NCBI GenBank assembly: GCA_949316235.1
Contig: OX438759.1
Coordinates: 16,336,618 to 16,400,617 of the forward strand
DNA from: Oegoconia quadripuncta
Taxonomy: Eukaryota; Arthropoda; Insecta; Lepidoptera; Autostichidae
Length of the DNA: 64,000 bases
Direction of reading: 5' to 3'
Of this stretch, positions 55,455 through 64,000 are shown one piece after another (the stretch's first letter is position 1; each line of letters opens with the position of its first letter). Below the pieces are notes generated by a model that was not told the DNA's origin, searched no databases, and worked only from the letters and a program-made list of their open reading frames with translations. A program made the translations under genes and the position numbers.

Positions 55455-55790
55455 AAGCCAGTGCTGAGCAATTTATGTTACCCAGTGTTTACTGAGACTA
55501 TCCCCCACACACGCATTCATTGTAGTACCTAGTTAGTCATAGAGCCGTGTTGATGGATCGATCTTGAGATTGGGATCGCGTCTCGGTCTTGATATTATAG
55601 TTTTCTTTTTTGTCTTTTTTTTTGATAATGTTTTACAATGCAACAGATTCTCAAGCGTCAGTTTGTGGCCATCCTAGTCTCGAGAGCGGTTTGTGGGATA
55701 CGGGCTTTAGTCACCTCTGTTTTGATTTCTTGTATGTTGTGGTTTTTTTGTTTTTTTTTTCTATTCGGTGTGTGGAAATAAATGGTTTAT
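55455..55790 (+). repeat. Interspersed repeat E, plus copy
   Basis: CCAGTGCTGAGCAATTTATG to CTATTCGGTGTGTGGAAATA. Open frames over it are not shared with the other copy, so it is probably non-coding 3' UTR of a retroelement. Confidence 0.6.
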
Positions 55791-56119
55791 ATTGTCTTCT
55801 GCAATGCAATTACACTGTGATGTTACTAGTAAGTTGCCGAATTTGTCACTGTTGTCATCTTAACACCACCGAAGAGCCAAATTATAAATTATTATGTCTT
55901 ATTACAGTTAGAAAATGGTGTATTTTATATTCTTTTTGACACGCCTGCCGGTGTCGCTGTGTTTGAATAATTTATCCGAGAGATTTCCCAAAGGCACCGA
56001 GCGTTGAATCAAACGGAGTGTCGCTTTAGAATACTTCTACAGTTATCAATCCGACCTATATGTATAGTCAAACTAGGTTGCGGCCCGCGACTCCTCACGT
56101 GTGAATCTCGAAATAATTT

Positions 56120-56240
56120 TACCAATATTATAAATAGGAAAGTTTGGTTGTTTGTTTGTTGGTCAATCATGGCGAAACGAATGAACGCATTTGGATGAAT
56201 TTTGGTATGTAGATGGAACTTATCCTTAAAACATAGGATA
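56120..56240 (-). repeat. Lepidopteran CCCGCGG...repeat copy, 3' half
   Basis: ACCAATATTATAAATAGGAA, TTGGTCAATCATGGCGAAAC and GAATGAACGCATTTGGATGA: reverse orientation, truncated. Confidence 0.55.
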
Positions 56241-56244
56241 GTGT

Positions 56245-56375
56245 TAGAAAGAAAGAAACTGTTTATTCGTCACTTTGACACATGTACAAACAATTAATAA
56301 AGTAACAGAACATTCATATAAGTGTCGCAGTAGCGAAAGGGAAACGACTCAGCTATATGCTGACGTTATAAGAGC
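56245..56375 (-). mobile_element. LINE 3'-UTR-like repeat
   Basis: Second copy of the repeat at 760-905: GTCGCAGTAGCGAAAGGGAA, CGACTCAGCTATA and AAAGAAAGAAACTGTTTATT. The minus strand gives a GAATAAACAGTTTC polyadenylation-like end. Confidence 0.45.
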
Positions 56376-57689
56376 TCAGCGCTGTTTTACGGTCGCACCC
56401 AGAGCGGACGAGTTACCGTCGCTTGTTGCATAAAGACAGGACATTCCTGTTATATTATTGACTTACGCTGGGGTCTTGGTCGACTTGACAGCTATGGTGG
56501 GGGTTATCGCAATATCGTGTAACAGAAAATATATTCGTATCTAGATATATGTATATGTCGTTTTTACTACATGTATGTATGTGTATTTATCTATATTATA
56601 TATAAGTATAATATGTATCCGCGTATATATAATTATCTGTCTGTTTTATGATTGGATTATAAGTATAAATATAAGTAAGTGTATGTATATTCGTGTATGT
56701 ATATTATAGAGAAAAGGCTGACTTACTATTATTATTATAAGTATATAATTCAGTGGATAACTGTTATTGGCTTCCTGAATAATATAGTTTTAAGAATCAT
56801 GATTTTTTTTTTTTTTTTTTTTTTTTAAACGGTTCACAAAACTGGACACAATTCACAATATTTTTAGACTTACCCAACATTACGACATAATTAATTGAAT
56901 GTATCCCACTTGATGTGAACACAGCATGCACACAGATAAACAGTCTCAATACTTAAGAATAAAATAGGCTATTAACTAAATCAATAAAAACTAAAAATAA
57001 ATAACTTAAAATAAATTATAGACTGTATAAAGCTGTTGTTATCCCTAAAACAATAAAATTATAAAAAAAAATAGAAATAAGAATGTGCTATGTAAATTAA
57101 ATAAGTTACATAAAGATACTTGTTATGTGCTACGTTTAGAAACAAAGAAGAACCTCTTTTGAAGTCGGTTAGAAAGAAATTTTTGTAACAGTAAAACATA
57201 GCAAAAGGAATTCAACTATAACGCGCTTTTTATTTTTATTGCGTACTAATTATATTAAAGAGTTTGATGTTTTTAGACGGAATTATGAGAAATTCTGAAA
57301 TATATTTTTATTGCCATAGATTCCATATATCAATCTCCATTTTTCTGGAGTTCTCGATTCCGGAGATATTGACTTTTGTTTGAAATATTTATCTTCCTTT
57401 GGCTTACTTATTACAAGAAATTCCCAATTTCTTGCACTGCTGTTCTAGCCCTGTCTAGGAACAGCAATCTATCTAGATGAATTTATTTATTTAATGTATT
57501 TATTTATTTAATGTATGTACATACACATACATATTAAACATAAAGAAACCAGCACTAGAAGCATGACAGGCGCGATAAATGTTTATGTCGCGCGATATAA
57601 TATTTGTCCTGCTCATTCGTTTGGACGAAATATACAACTATCCCACTCTCACGTCGGATCGCATGCGACAAACGATGTCATGGTACGGG
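56376..57689. other. AT-rich DNA with TATATA/TGTATG runs
   Basis: Long stretches of alternating TA/TG (56520-56720), a T25 run, and GAACCTCTTTTGAAGTCGGT TAGAAA (57150), a scrap of the ACCGACTTC repeat. No gene. Confidence 0.4.
56802..56826. repeat. T25 homopolymer
   Basis: A run of about 25 T. No SINE body beside it was recognised, although it could be a reversed poly-A tail. Confidence 0.7.
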
Positions 57690-57800
57690 GGCTGGACAAT
57701 ATTAAAAATATACAAGAGGCGAGCTTATCACTATAAGAAATCTATTCCATCAAACCTCACTAAGAAGGCAAATTGAGGAGTAGCTTACATTTAGACATAG
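57690..57800 (-). mobile_element. LINE 3' UTR copy, short
   Basis: ACAAGAGGCGAGCTTATCAC and AAACCTCACTAAGAAGGCAA match the 3' UTR segment at 2365-2420 in the same orientation. The terminal AATAAA part is missing. Confidence 0.5.
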
Positions 57801-57958
57801 AGAATACTTACTTACTTACTTATTTGACAGAATAATTATTAATATAATGTACTTAACAAAGTTATAATCAACATACAACTGACCACAGACCAAGTGCAAA
57901 CGACCAATAAAAAAAAAAAAAATGTCGACTATACAAACCCATAATTCTTATATATGTT

Positions 57959-58509
57959 ACCGCCTCCGTGGCTCAATGTAAACAACATAGGGGGTTACGA
58001 ATCTGAGCTCGCGGGTTCGATCCCCAGCAGAGTTCATATTTAGTACTTACTCGCTTTGGTTGGTGGTAGGATATTTTGAATGTCCGCTTGGCTAGCTACC
58101 ACCATCTTATCTCAGTCTGCCGCCAAACAGCAATGGTAATAGCCAGTGGCGTGCACATCGTTATGTCAAAGTGATAAAATGTGCCAACTACAAAATAATA
58201 ACTTGCTCTTATGCCCATTTTCGCAAATATTTAGAATATTTTTCTGTTCTCATATAGTATGAATCCGTTGTCTTGAAAATGCATTTCGAAGAAAGCTTAC
58301 AATTGTTAGGGTAGGCACTGCCTCCCTGCTTGTGTGGAGCTCACGCCAATGGTAATAGCATTGTTATGTTCCGGTTGTCAGAGTAAAGACAGCCAGTCCT
58401 CCAAGATGGCGTTTCCGGGTCAGTAAGCTTCCACCTTCGATCTCATCTTCAATTAACATCACGTGTAACTGAGGTGCTAAAAAATGGTGAGGTGTTGTGC
58501 ATAAAAAAA
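57959..58509 (+). mobile_element. SINE-B interrupted by a 203-bp element
   Basis: Head CCGCCTCCGTGGCTCAATGT, B box GCTCGCGGGTTCGATCCCCA. The body stops at 58143 and resumes at 58347 after a 12-13 bp duplication, (C)AATGGTAATAGC. Confidence 0.8.
58144..58346. mobile_element. CAGTGGCGTGCAC...GAGCTCACGCC element with 12-13 bp target duplication
   Basis: Starts CAGTGGCGTGCACATCG and ends GTGTGGAGCTCACGC. TGGCGTG and CACGCCA are short terminal inverted repeats. Flanked by CAATGGTAATAGC at 58131-58143 and 58347-58359. Non-coding. The long duplication does not fit hAT (8 bp) or Tc1 (2 bp). Confidence 0.65.
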
Positions 58510-59090
58510 TTGTTGTTTTATTAAGAAAGAGTTGATTAAGTTATCAGTAAAGGGCATATCATTGTGTTCTTGAAACATCTCTTATCCTCAATATTTACTG
58601 TTATCCTCCTCTAACGAGATTCGAGTTAAATATACAGGTATCGAAGCGAAAAAAGTTCAAAGGTTAATCTACAAAGTTACCTATATTAAGTCACAAATTA
58701 TTTATATTCCTTGTCCCAAACATCGAAGGTCGAAATTCGTATCCAATTTCAGTTAGGAATGCAAATGAAATGGCAGTAAAAAGTGACCTTTCGTGGAATT
58801 TTATCAAAATACTCGCTCTGTTTAATCCCTTCTCAAAGACCTCACGGGAGGTCTTATATCATCTCAGTATAATCATTTCTACGTCTACCTATATATTATC
58901 AGCGACATAGCTTGTAGGATTAGTATATAATCCGAAGTCGCTGTGGGTATTTACCTAAATAGCTTGTAGAATTATAACAGTTGGGGAAGAAAACTTGAAA
59001 GATAAATAATGAAAGAAATATTTTTAAAATAAACTTTTATTAATTGATAACAAAATAAATACGAATACAATAGTACATTGTGATATAAGG
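58510..59090. other. Intergenic DNA before the recombinase locus
   Basis: No repeat or coding signal. CCTCACGGGAGG (58841) is a short palindrome. AATAAA-like signals on the minus strand near 59030-59060 could end the recombinase transcript. Confidence 0.35.
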
Positions 59091-59217
59091 GCCCAAAGTT
59101 GATCATTGCAGCCGAGGCTTGATTGCTAGCCCGAACCGTAGGTGAGGGCTACAAAAAAAGCTGAGGCTGCAATTATCAATGGGCACGTGTGTCACACGAC
59201 GTTTTATAACACATTTG
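59091..59217. other. Hairpin and inverted-repeat arm downstream of the recombinase gene
   Basis: The segment 59091-59120 (GCCC...GCAGCCGAGGC) is complementary with a few mismatches to 59159-59184 (GCTGAGGCTGC...GGGC), giving a stable-looking hairpin 3' of the recombinase stop. Just beyond it, 59203-59217 (TTTATAACACATTTG) is the exact reverse complement of 61010-61024 on the far side of the gene. Together these could be the 3' terminus of the mobile element. Confidence 0.45.
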
Positions 59218-59265
59218 TGAGGAAATAAATAAAACATGGGGCTACTGAAATGAATAAATCTTTAA

Positions 59266-60575
59266 TTATTTGTTAAAACAGTTATAAAAACCAGAACAAT
59301 TTGAAAAATGTAGTACTACGTTGCCAGTCGGCATTTGTAACATAGTCGTACTGTTAACTGTCTTCCTCTCACTCTCCTGAGTGAAAGTAGGAGAAATGAG
59401 ACCAGAATAGGGCTCTGGCTCTGTAGTTAAGGGCTGCGGCGGCGGAGGTGGCTGCGGCGGCGGAGATGATGGCGGGATGTATGTGCTCGTTGATGGTCGA
59501 GAGTCAGCACGGCCCGGCTCCAAATTAATATTTTTTGTAATACAGGAACTGATTTTTTCTTTATTCCTGACTGAATCGTGAATGTAGCCCTCGGCGACGT
59601 TGGAGGAACGCCACCCTCCGTGGCGTTTCAGTGTCAATATATCCGCTCCTGAATCGGCGAGCAATGTAGCCGAGGACCTTCTAAAACTGTGCCCTGTGTA
59701 TTCATGTGCGTTCTGTAAGTTGAGAAAAGTGGCGATTTGTTTAGGCATCATTCCAAATTTATTACGGCCGATGGGTTGGCTGGTGCATTTACCATTCTGG
59801 TAATTTAGAAAAAATCGATTAGTCTTCGCTTTTGTGGAACGGAGTGCTGCGTATTTCGTTACGATTTCATAAAAAGGTTGTTGTATTGTAAATGAGCGTG
59901 GTATTTTATTCTTTGTGTTCTTGATCTGGACAAGGAGAATTCGCCCATGGTCCTCGACATCATCAGTGGTTATATTTGTCAGCTCTTGACGTCTGCATGC
60001 ACCATTTATGCCGAATATTAATGCAACCTGAAAAGAAACAAAAACTGTGTAAGTAGGTATAAAATAAAACCGAAGTAGGTACTTATCTAGTTATATCGTA
60101 AATAAATACGAAAATTAAAGGAATTATGTTTAATAATTTAGTTTTAACTGACCTTTGTTGCCAAATATCGGCTATCCGGAGCTTCTTTCAAGTATTTCTC
60201 AATATCATCAGCCGCAAATACTTTAGATTTCTTGCTGGTAAAGCCTTCACCTTTTCTTTTCAGGTAAGCCAGCAAATTTGAATACGGCTTGATATCAACA
60301 CCATGTTTCGTTCTTACAACACTTTTAAGCATTGAATATTGACTCCACAACGTGCTCGGCTTATATTTTTGTGAGAGTTCCATGAAGTAGGCTAAAAAAA
60401 TGCTTTCTGAAAATGAATGAGCATTTTTGTTTTTTTTCCAGAGTATGAAATTTTCGTACGCTTGCAAGTACACCTCAACTGATTTTTCAGGTAGAAGGCT
60501 TAAAGTAGCTTGTTTCGCCGCGTTTTTAAGATCCGGGGGCGTAGATTCCATGAAATCCTCGTCGCTTGAAGACAT
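59266..60575 (-). CDS. Tyrosine recombinase, Crypton-like, intact, two exons
   Basis: Seen on the minus strand: exon 1 runs 60575-60153 (141 codons, donor GTCAGT). The intron is 60152-60028 (125 bp, acceptor TTTCTTTTCAG). Exon 2 runs 60027-59266, both joints in phase 0, giving 394 residues with no internal stop. Residues 1-141 look like the helical core-binding domain. The catalytic domain has box I (ACRRQEL, Arg153), lysine-rich KNTKNK near residues 178-183 as a candidate hairpin lysine, box II GHSFRRS (His254, Arg257), RHGGW (His277, Trp280) and EGYI (Tyr289). Spacing from His277 to Tyr289 is normal for the superfamily. The C-terminus is low complexity and proline-rich (residues about 325-345). 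Known: tyrosine recombinases cut and join DNA through a 3'-phosphotyrosine, and insect Cryptons carry such genes. Inferred: a transposon gene or a domesticated copy. No reverse transcriptase or gag lies nearby, which argues against DIRS-type elements. Confidence 0.85.
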
Positions 60576-61009
60576 TTTTGCAAATTTTCACAGAGCGCGC
60601 GAAATAACTTTTACTTTTTTTGCTCACAAATTAGCGCTGCGCGCGCACAAGCGTTTTTTTTTAATTAGGCAAAGGATACTGCAGACAGCCAGTACAGACA
60701 GCCACTAACAAATTAGGAAATTAAAGTTTTGTGTTCTTATTATAAATAAATGGTTGTTATTTCTTGTCGAAACTGATTGAAATAAAGATTAATAATTTAT
60801 TTTAGTGTACAAATACCTCTCAAAGTATTTAATTTTTTAAAATTTTTATCAATTTTCGGAATAAAAACTCTTTGCTAGGATTAAAAAAATTACCATAGAC
60901 GAAACTTCTTGACATTTAAAAAAAAAAAAACCGTACTACTTTTTAGCCCGAGGCCAAAATGCGCCACTTTTTGAACCTGTTTTTCATAGAAAAAATACCA
61001 CTTTTCGAG
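60576..61009 (-). promoter_or_regulatory. Upstream region of the recombinase gene
   Basis: The 5' flank of the recombinase gene on the minus strand. A CpG-rich patch (GCGCTGCGCGCGC and GAGCGCGCG, 60590-60655) sits just before the ATG in otherwise AT-rich DNA. No clear TATA box. Further out are poly-A runs and TAGCCCGAGGCCAAAATGCG (60941-60960), whose TAGCCCGA core resembles sequence at 59130. Confidence 0.25.
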
Positions 61010-61024
61010 CAAATGTGTTATAAA
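61010..61024. repeat. 15-bp inverted-repeat partner flanking the recombinase locus
   Basis: CAAATGTGTTATAAA here is the perfect reverse complement of 59203-59217, bracketing an 1822-bp unit that contains the whole recombinase gene. Similarity does not extend on either side. Classical Cryptons lack terminal inverted repeats, so this may be coincidence in AT-rich DNA or a sign of a different element type. Confidence 0.35.
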
Positions 61025-61318
61025 TGCTTTTTATTGCTCTAATAATAAGGTCACAACGATAGTAGTAGTAGAGATAGCGATAAATTAGCGATAGAAGTCA
61101 TTATTCAAACGGTCAACTGACTATATATTAGGTCTTCACATCGAAAATGGGACACATTTTGCTGCCGGCCGGACCACCACTGGACATCAACGACCATGAG
61201 GGACTCTGATTGCCTACTACCATCGACGCTTGAAGAATCCGGTGAGTCGTTACTGAATAAGACTTTGATCATGGAATTTAAGCAAGGAGGAACTATAGAT
61301 AAGGTACGGCTGAGATAA

Positions 61319-61584
61319 TGGTTCGAGTGTTGATATTCGATTCGGTATCTGGATTTTTCAAATTTGGAATGATAATCCGTACTACTAAATAGGGGTCCTC
61401 AACCTATACCAGGAGTCCTCGCTCTTCCATAATGACAGTTACAATAATAGCTATTAATTCATTATCTAATTTATAAATTTAGTTTACAAATAATATGGAA
61501 TTATAAAATATACAAGTGTAGTACGGATTATCATTCCAAATTTGAAAAATCCAGATACCGAATCGAATATCAACACTCGAACCA
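61319..61584. repeat. Perfect inverted repeat, 67-bp arms
   Basis: 61319-61385 (TGGTTCGAGTGTTGATATTC ...) is the exact reverse complement of 61518-61584, separated by 132 bp. It abuts the family D arm at 61314. A further weak hairpin of TTCGAAATTTGAAAC motifs follows at 61615-61682. Confidence 0.85.
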
Positions 61585-61812
61585 TTTGGAATACCACGGT
61601 CGGTATTCTCAGTGGTTCGAAAATCGGTTTCAAATTTCGCATATTTGTTCACGAAAATGGATTCGAAATTTGAAACTTTCCAATAACCACCTAAGCTCTT
61701 AGAATAAATTGATTTCCAGAATGTTTAATGCCGTCAGAAATTTGCAAAACAACCCCACTTCAGTAACGTTCCGTGGGGCGACCATGAGTCCACGCAAACT
61801 ACTCTCGTTATA

Positions 61813-62209
61813 CAGGGCGAATTTGAATTCGTGTAATTCCCAATAACTGATGACTCTACTCTTGACTACGAACAACTTTCCCCAGGGAACCATAGACGAA
61901 TTCGATCAAAAATTTATCGATCACGCCTACAAAGTAAACCATTCTGAAATCACCTTTAGTATGAAAGTTCAAAAATTTGTGACTGATGACTCCAGTCCTG
62001 ATTACGAACAATTTTCCACTGGGAACCATAACAGAATTCAACCGAAAACAATTGGACTTCCATACTAAAGGTGGCGTCAGAATGGTTTACTTTGTATGGG
62101 TAATCGGAAATTTTTTGAGCGAATTCGAATATGGTTCCTCGGCGAAAGTTATTCGTAATCAAGAGTGGAGTCCCAGTTAAAGGGAATGACGAATTCAAAT
62201 TCACTCTGT
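61813..62209. mobile_element. Foldback MITE, longest uninterrupted copy
   Basis: CAGGGCGAATTTGAATTCGT to GACGAATTCAAATTCACTCT. The two halves mirror one another (AAAGTAAACCATTCTGA against TCAGAATGGTTTACTTT, GTTCGTAATC-type blocks). It lies inside the composite inverted repeat 61125-63272. Confidence 0.75.
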
Positions 62210-62484
62210 AGTAAACCAACTTTCTATCACTGTCACTCGTATCGGCAACGAGCAGCATTGCCTACCGATAGATAATGATAAGCGAATCATCCGCGTAAAC
62301 TCATTGTAGACACAGGTATATTTTACAAGCTTTAATTTTATTAAATTACAAGCTTGTCCCGTTGTCCGTTAATAAATCTTACAAGTTAAATTTGACCCAC
62401 TTCCCAGTGTTCAATTGAGCTGGAATTTTTCATACGTATGTAAGTTGGATGATTTTGCAATATTATGGTAAGATTGACCGGGTC

Positions 62485-62645
62485 TGATGATGGAGCAGGA
62501 AGGTGGTCATACGAATTCTGTGATTAAACAATGCAACCCAATTGAGTTCGAGCTCAGTTTATGTCTTCACAAGCAGTCTCATTGTAGATGGTATCCAGGC
62601 TCTGATGGAGCCGGAAGGTGGATATTAGAACTCTGTAATGCAACT
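62485..62645. repeat. GATGATGGAGC-GGAAGGTGG repeat, partly duplicated
   Basis: GTCTGATGATGGAGCAGGAA GGTGGTCATACGAATTCTGT and GGCTCTGATGGAGCCGGAAG GTGGATATTAGAACTCTGT: the same unit twice, ~105 bp apart. A third piece is at 43703-43745. A common lepidopteran repeat of unknown class. Confidence 0.5.
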
Positions 62646-62859
62646 CAATGAAAGCCCTCCACAACTAGCTCCCGCTCAGCATCTTAGGGAGAAGGGAGTG
62701 ACCCAAAACCAGCGCTACTCGAGATCATGTTCTCAATTAAGCAAATGCTGAGTCACTTCCTTTTGCCTAATAACAATACCTAAGTATTGTTATTCTATAT
62801 AATATTTTTTATAATCTGTTAAAGAAACCGATTTAGTGTACCTACAAATATACATGTGG

Positions 62860-63300
62860 GTTGGTTGGTTCGGGTGGGCGTTGCTAGCGACCGGGACGGT
62901 GCCAGTCGCATGGTAAAGGTTGGCTCGGGCAAAGGCGATATTATTGCAAACTACTATAGGCCAATCGACAACGTATTCAAATTCGATTATAATCATGGAA
63001 CCTGAGATGCTTTCTGTTGAAGAGAAAACATGTGCACGCCCCTCGTGCCATACAACTTGGCCCCCGCGTGCACTCTGTGGAACTCAGCCGTACCTTATCT
63101 ATAGTTCCTCCTTGCTTAAATTCCATGATCAAAGTCTTATTCAGTAACGACTCACCGGATTCTTCAAGCGTCGATGGTAGTAGGCAATCAGAGACCCTCA
63201 TGGTCGTTGATGTCCAGTGGTGGTCCGGCCGGCAGCAAAATGTATCCCATTTTCGATGTGAAGACCTAATATCGTCGCTCCCATCACAAACTGACGCAAC
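62860..63300 (+). repeat. Family D repeat, full-length copy
   Basis: GTTGCTAGCGACCGGGACGG, GGTTGGCTCGGGCAAAGGCG, TAATCATGGAACCTGAGATG, AACGACTCACCGGATTCTTC and TCCAGTGGTGGTCCGGCCGG in order. It matches 33020-33660. An open frame of 119 codons on the plus strand is not coding-like and is absent from other copies. Function unknown. Confidence 0.55.
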
Positions 63301-64000
63301 TAGCAACGAGAGAATTGTTCAAAGCATCCCTTTTTCTGTTTTGGGTTTCAAACTGAACGGCATAATTTTTGATTAGCGCTTGCTATCAGGAAACTATAAA
63401 CGTATTTATGTTAAGAAAAAAATTCTAGTTTTTTACGTATTAACCGCTATTAATAAATAGTTTGATTTCTTCTTGATTTCTATGCCCGAAACAGATGTGA
63501 CACTCAGTGATAACTTTGTTTTGTTTTGAAAGGATAAATATTGTAGTTAGGTCTCTAATGCTTATTATATTAAAGCACCTTTTTAGTAAATTAACAGCTT
63601 ATTTTGTGACAACTACAGTAACATAAACTCAATTTAAATAATAAAAATAAACAAAAAAAAGTAATGTAACCTATTCTATATTTCTAAATAAATGAATATC
63701 TATTATTTTTATCTTTATTTGTCAATACATTAATTGAAACAATTACCAATTTAAGTTTAGATTTAGTGAGAAATTATATAAATATTGAATTCAGTTTATA
63801 AATATGTCAATTTTGGTTTGGAGGTAGTTCAATAATAACTCAGTACGTACATATACCTAATAACTTTTAATGAAATAGTTGTTTTTATTATTCATCCCTA
63901 TAAAATACAACCAAAAACTTCTGCTTACAAATTAAAACAATAATTTCTTAAAATAAACATAACTTTTTACTTTATGATTCATTATTAAAACATGATACCT
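63301..64000. other. AT-rich DNA, nothing recognised
   Basis: Very AT-rich to the window end; no ORF or known repeat. Confidence 0.45.

Larger units (their letters stand above)
61125..63272. mobile_element. Composite element with 190-bp terminal arms in inverted orientation
   Basis: 61125-61314 is the reverse complement of 63083-63272 with about two mismatches. Inside are a perfect 67-bp hairpin (61319-61584), a foldback MITE (61813-62209) and a GATGGAGC-GGAAGGTGG duplication (62485-62640). The arms belong to family D, also present at 33010-33660 and 48395-48850 but much more diverged there. Confidence 0.65.

Noticed and set aside
61850..62258. Several overlapping frames with shared words such as LITNNFP
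   Set aside because: They arise because the foldback MITE is self-complementary and reads open on both strands; no protein-like conservation.
62977..63376. Overlapping open frames of 109 (-) and 119 (+) codons
   Set aside because: Both lie in the family D repeat; neither frame is kept open in the other copies and codon use is not coding-like.

Overview
The window looks like lepidopteran (moth or butterfly) nuclear DNA. It is AT-rich with short scattered GC-rich patches, has very low gene density, and is packed with short interspersed repeats. These include two abundant tRNA-derived SINE families, RTE-type and CR1/Jockey-type LINE 3' ends, a Helitron remnant and many foldback or MITE-like elements. 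Splice signals and intron lengths are insect-like. Species cannot be fixed from sequence alone.

Only two loci look like intact protein-coding genes. (1) 16578-19818 (+): a five-exon gene for a small secreted, cysteine-bearing, helix-rich protein of unknown function. Its signal peptide has its own exon, and the splice phases of exons 2 to 5 join exactly. (2) 60575-59266 (-): a two-exon gene for a 394-residue tyrosine recombinase with the catalytic Arg, His-x-x-Arg, His and Tyr residues in place. It is best explained as a Crypton-like transposon gene or a gene domesticated from one. Everything else that encodes recognisable protein is a fragment of a mobile element: a CR1/Jockey-type reverse transcriptase (22653-24444, 5'-truncated, one frameshift), RTE reverse-transcriptase tails, a Harbinger transposase N-terminus, a Helitron N-terminal repeat region and a possible BEL/Pao gag piece.

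Layout. 0-12 kb: LINE 3' ends, SINEs and a palindromic MITE. 12.7-14.6 kb: a foldback element split by a 1161-bp Harbinger-type element with a 3-bp target duplication. 16.5-19.8 kb: the secreted-protein gene. 22-24.7 kb: LINE reverse transcriptase. 25.3-25.5 kb: a GC-rich patch. 26-33 kb: foldback MITEs, one split by a SINE, and RTE debris. 35.3-37.4 kb: a tandem duplication, the Helitron remnant and a 260-bp-arm inverted repeat with nearly identical arms. 37.7-58.5 kb: a dense mosaic of SINEs and LINE tails with several nested insertions and a run of 26 G. 59-61 kb: the tyrosine recombinase. 61.1-63.3 kb: a composite inverted repeat with 190-bp arms enclosing a perfect 67-bp hairpin and another foldback MITE.

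There is no operon-like organisation and no CRISPR array, and I saw no rRNA gene or free-standing tRNA gene. All tRNA-like sequences found are SINE heads. The most interesting points are the intact recombinase with its possible 15-bp terminal inverted repeat, the unclassified secreted-protein gene, the two long high-identity inverted repeats, and the nested insertions whose target-site duplications can be read directly.
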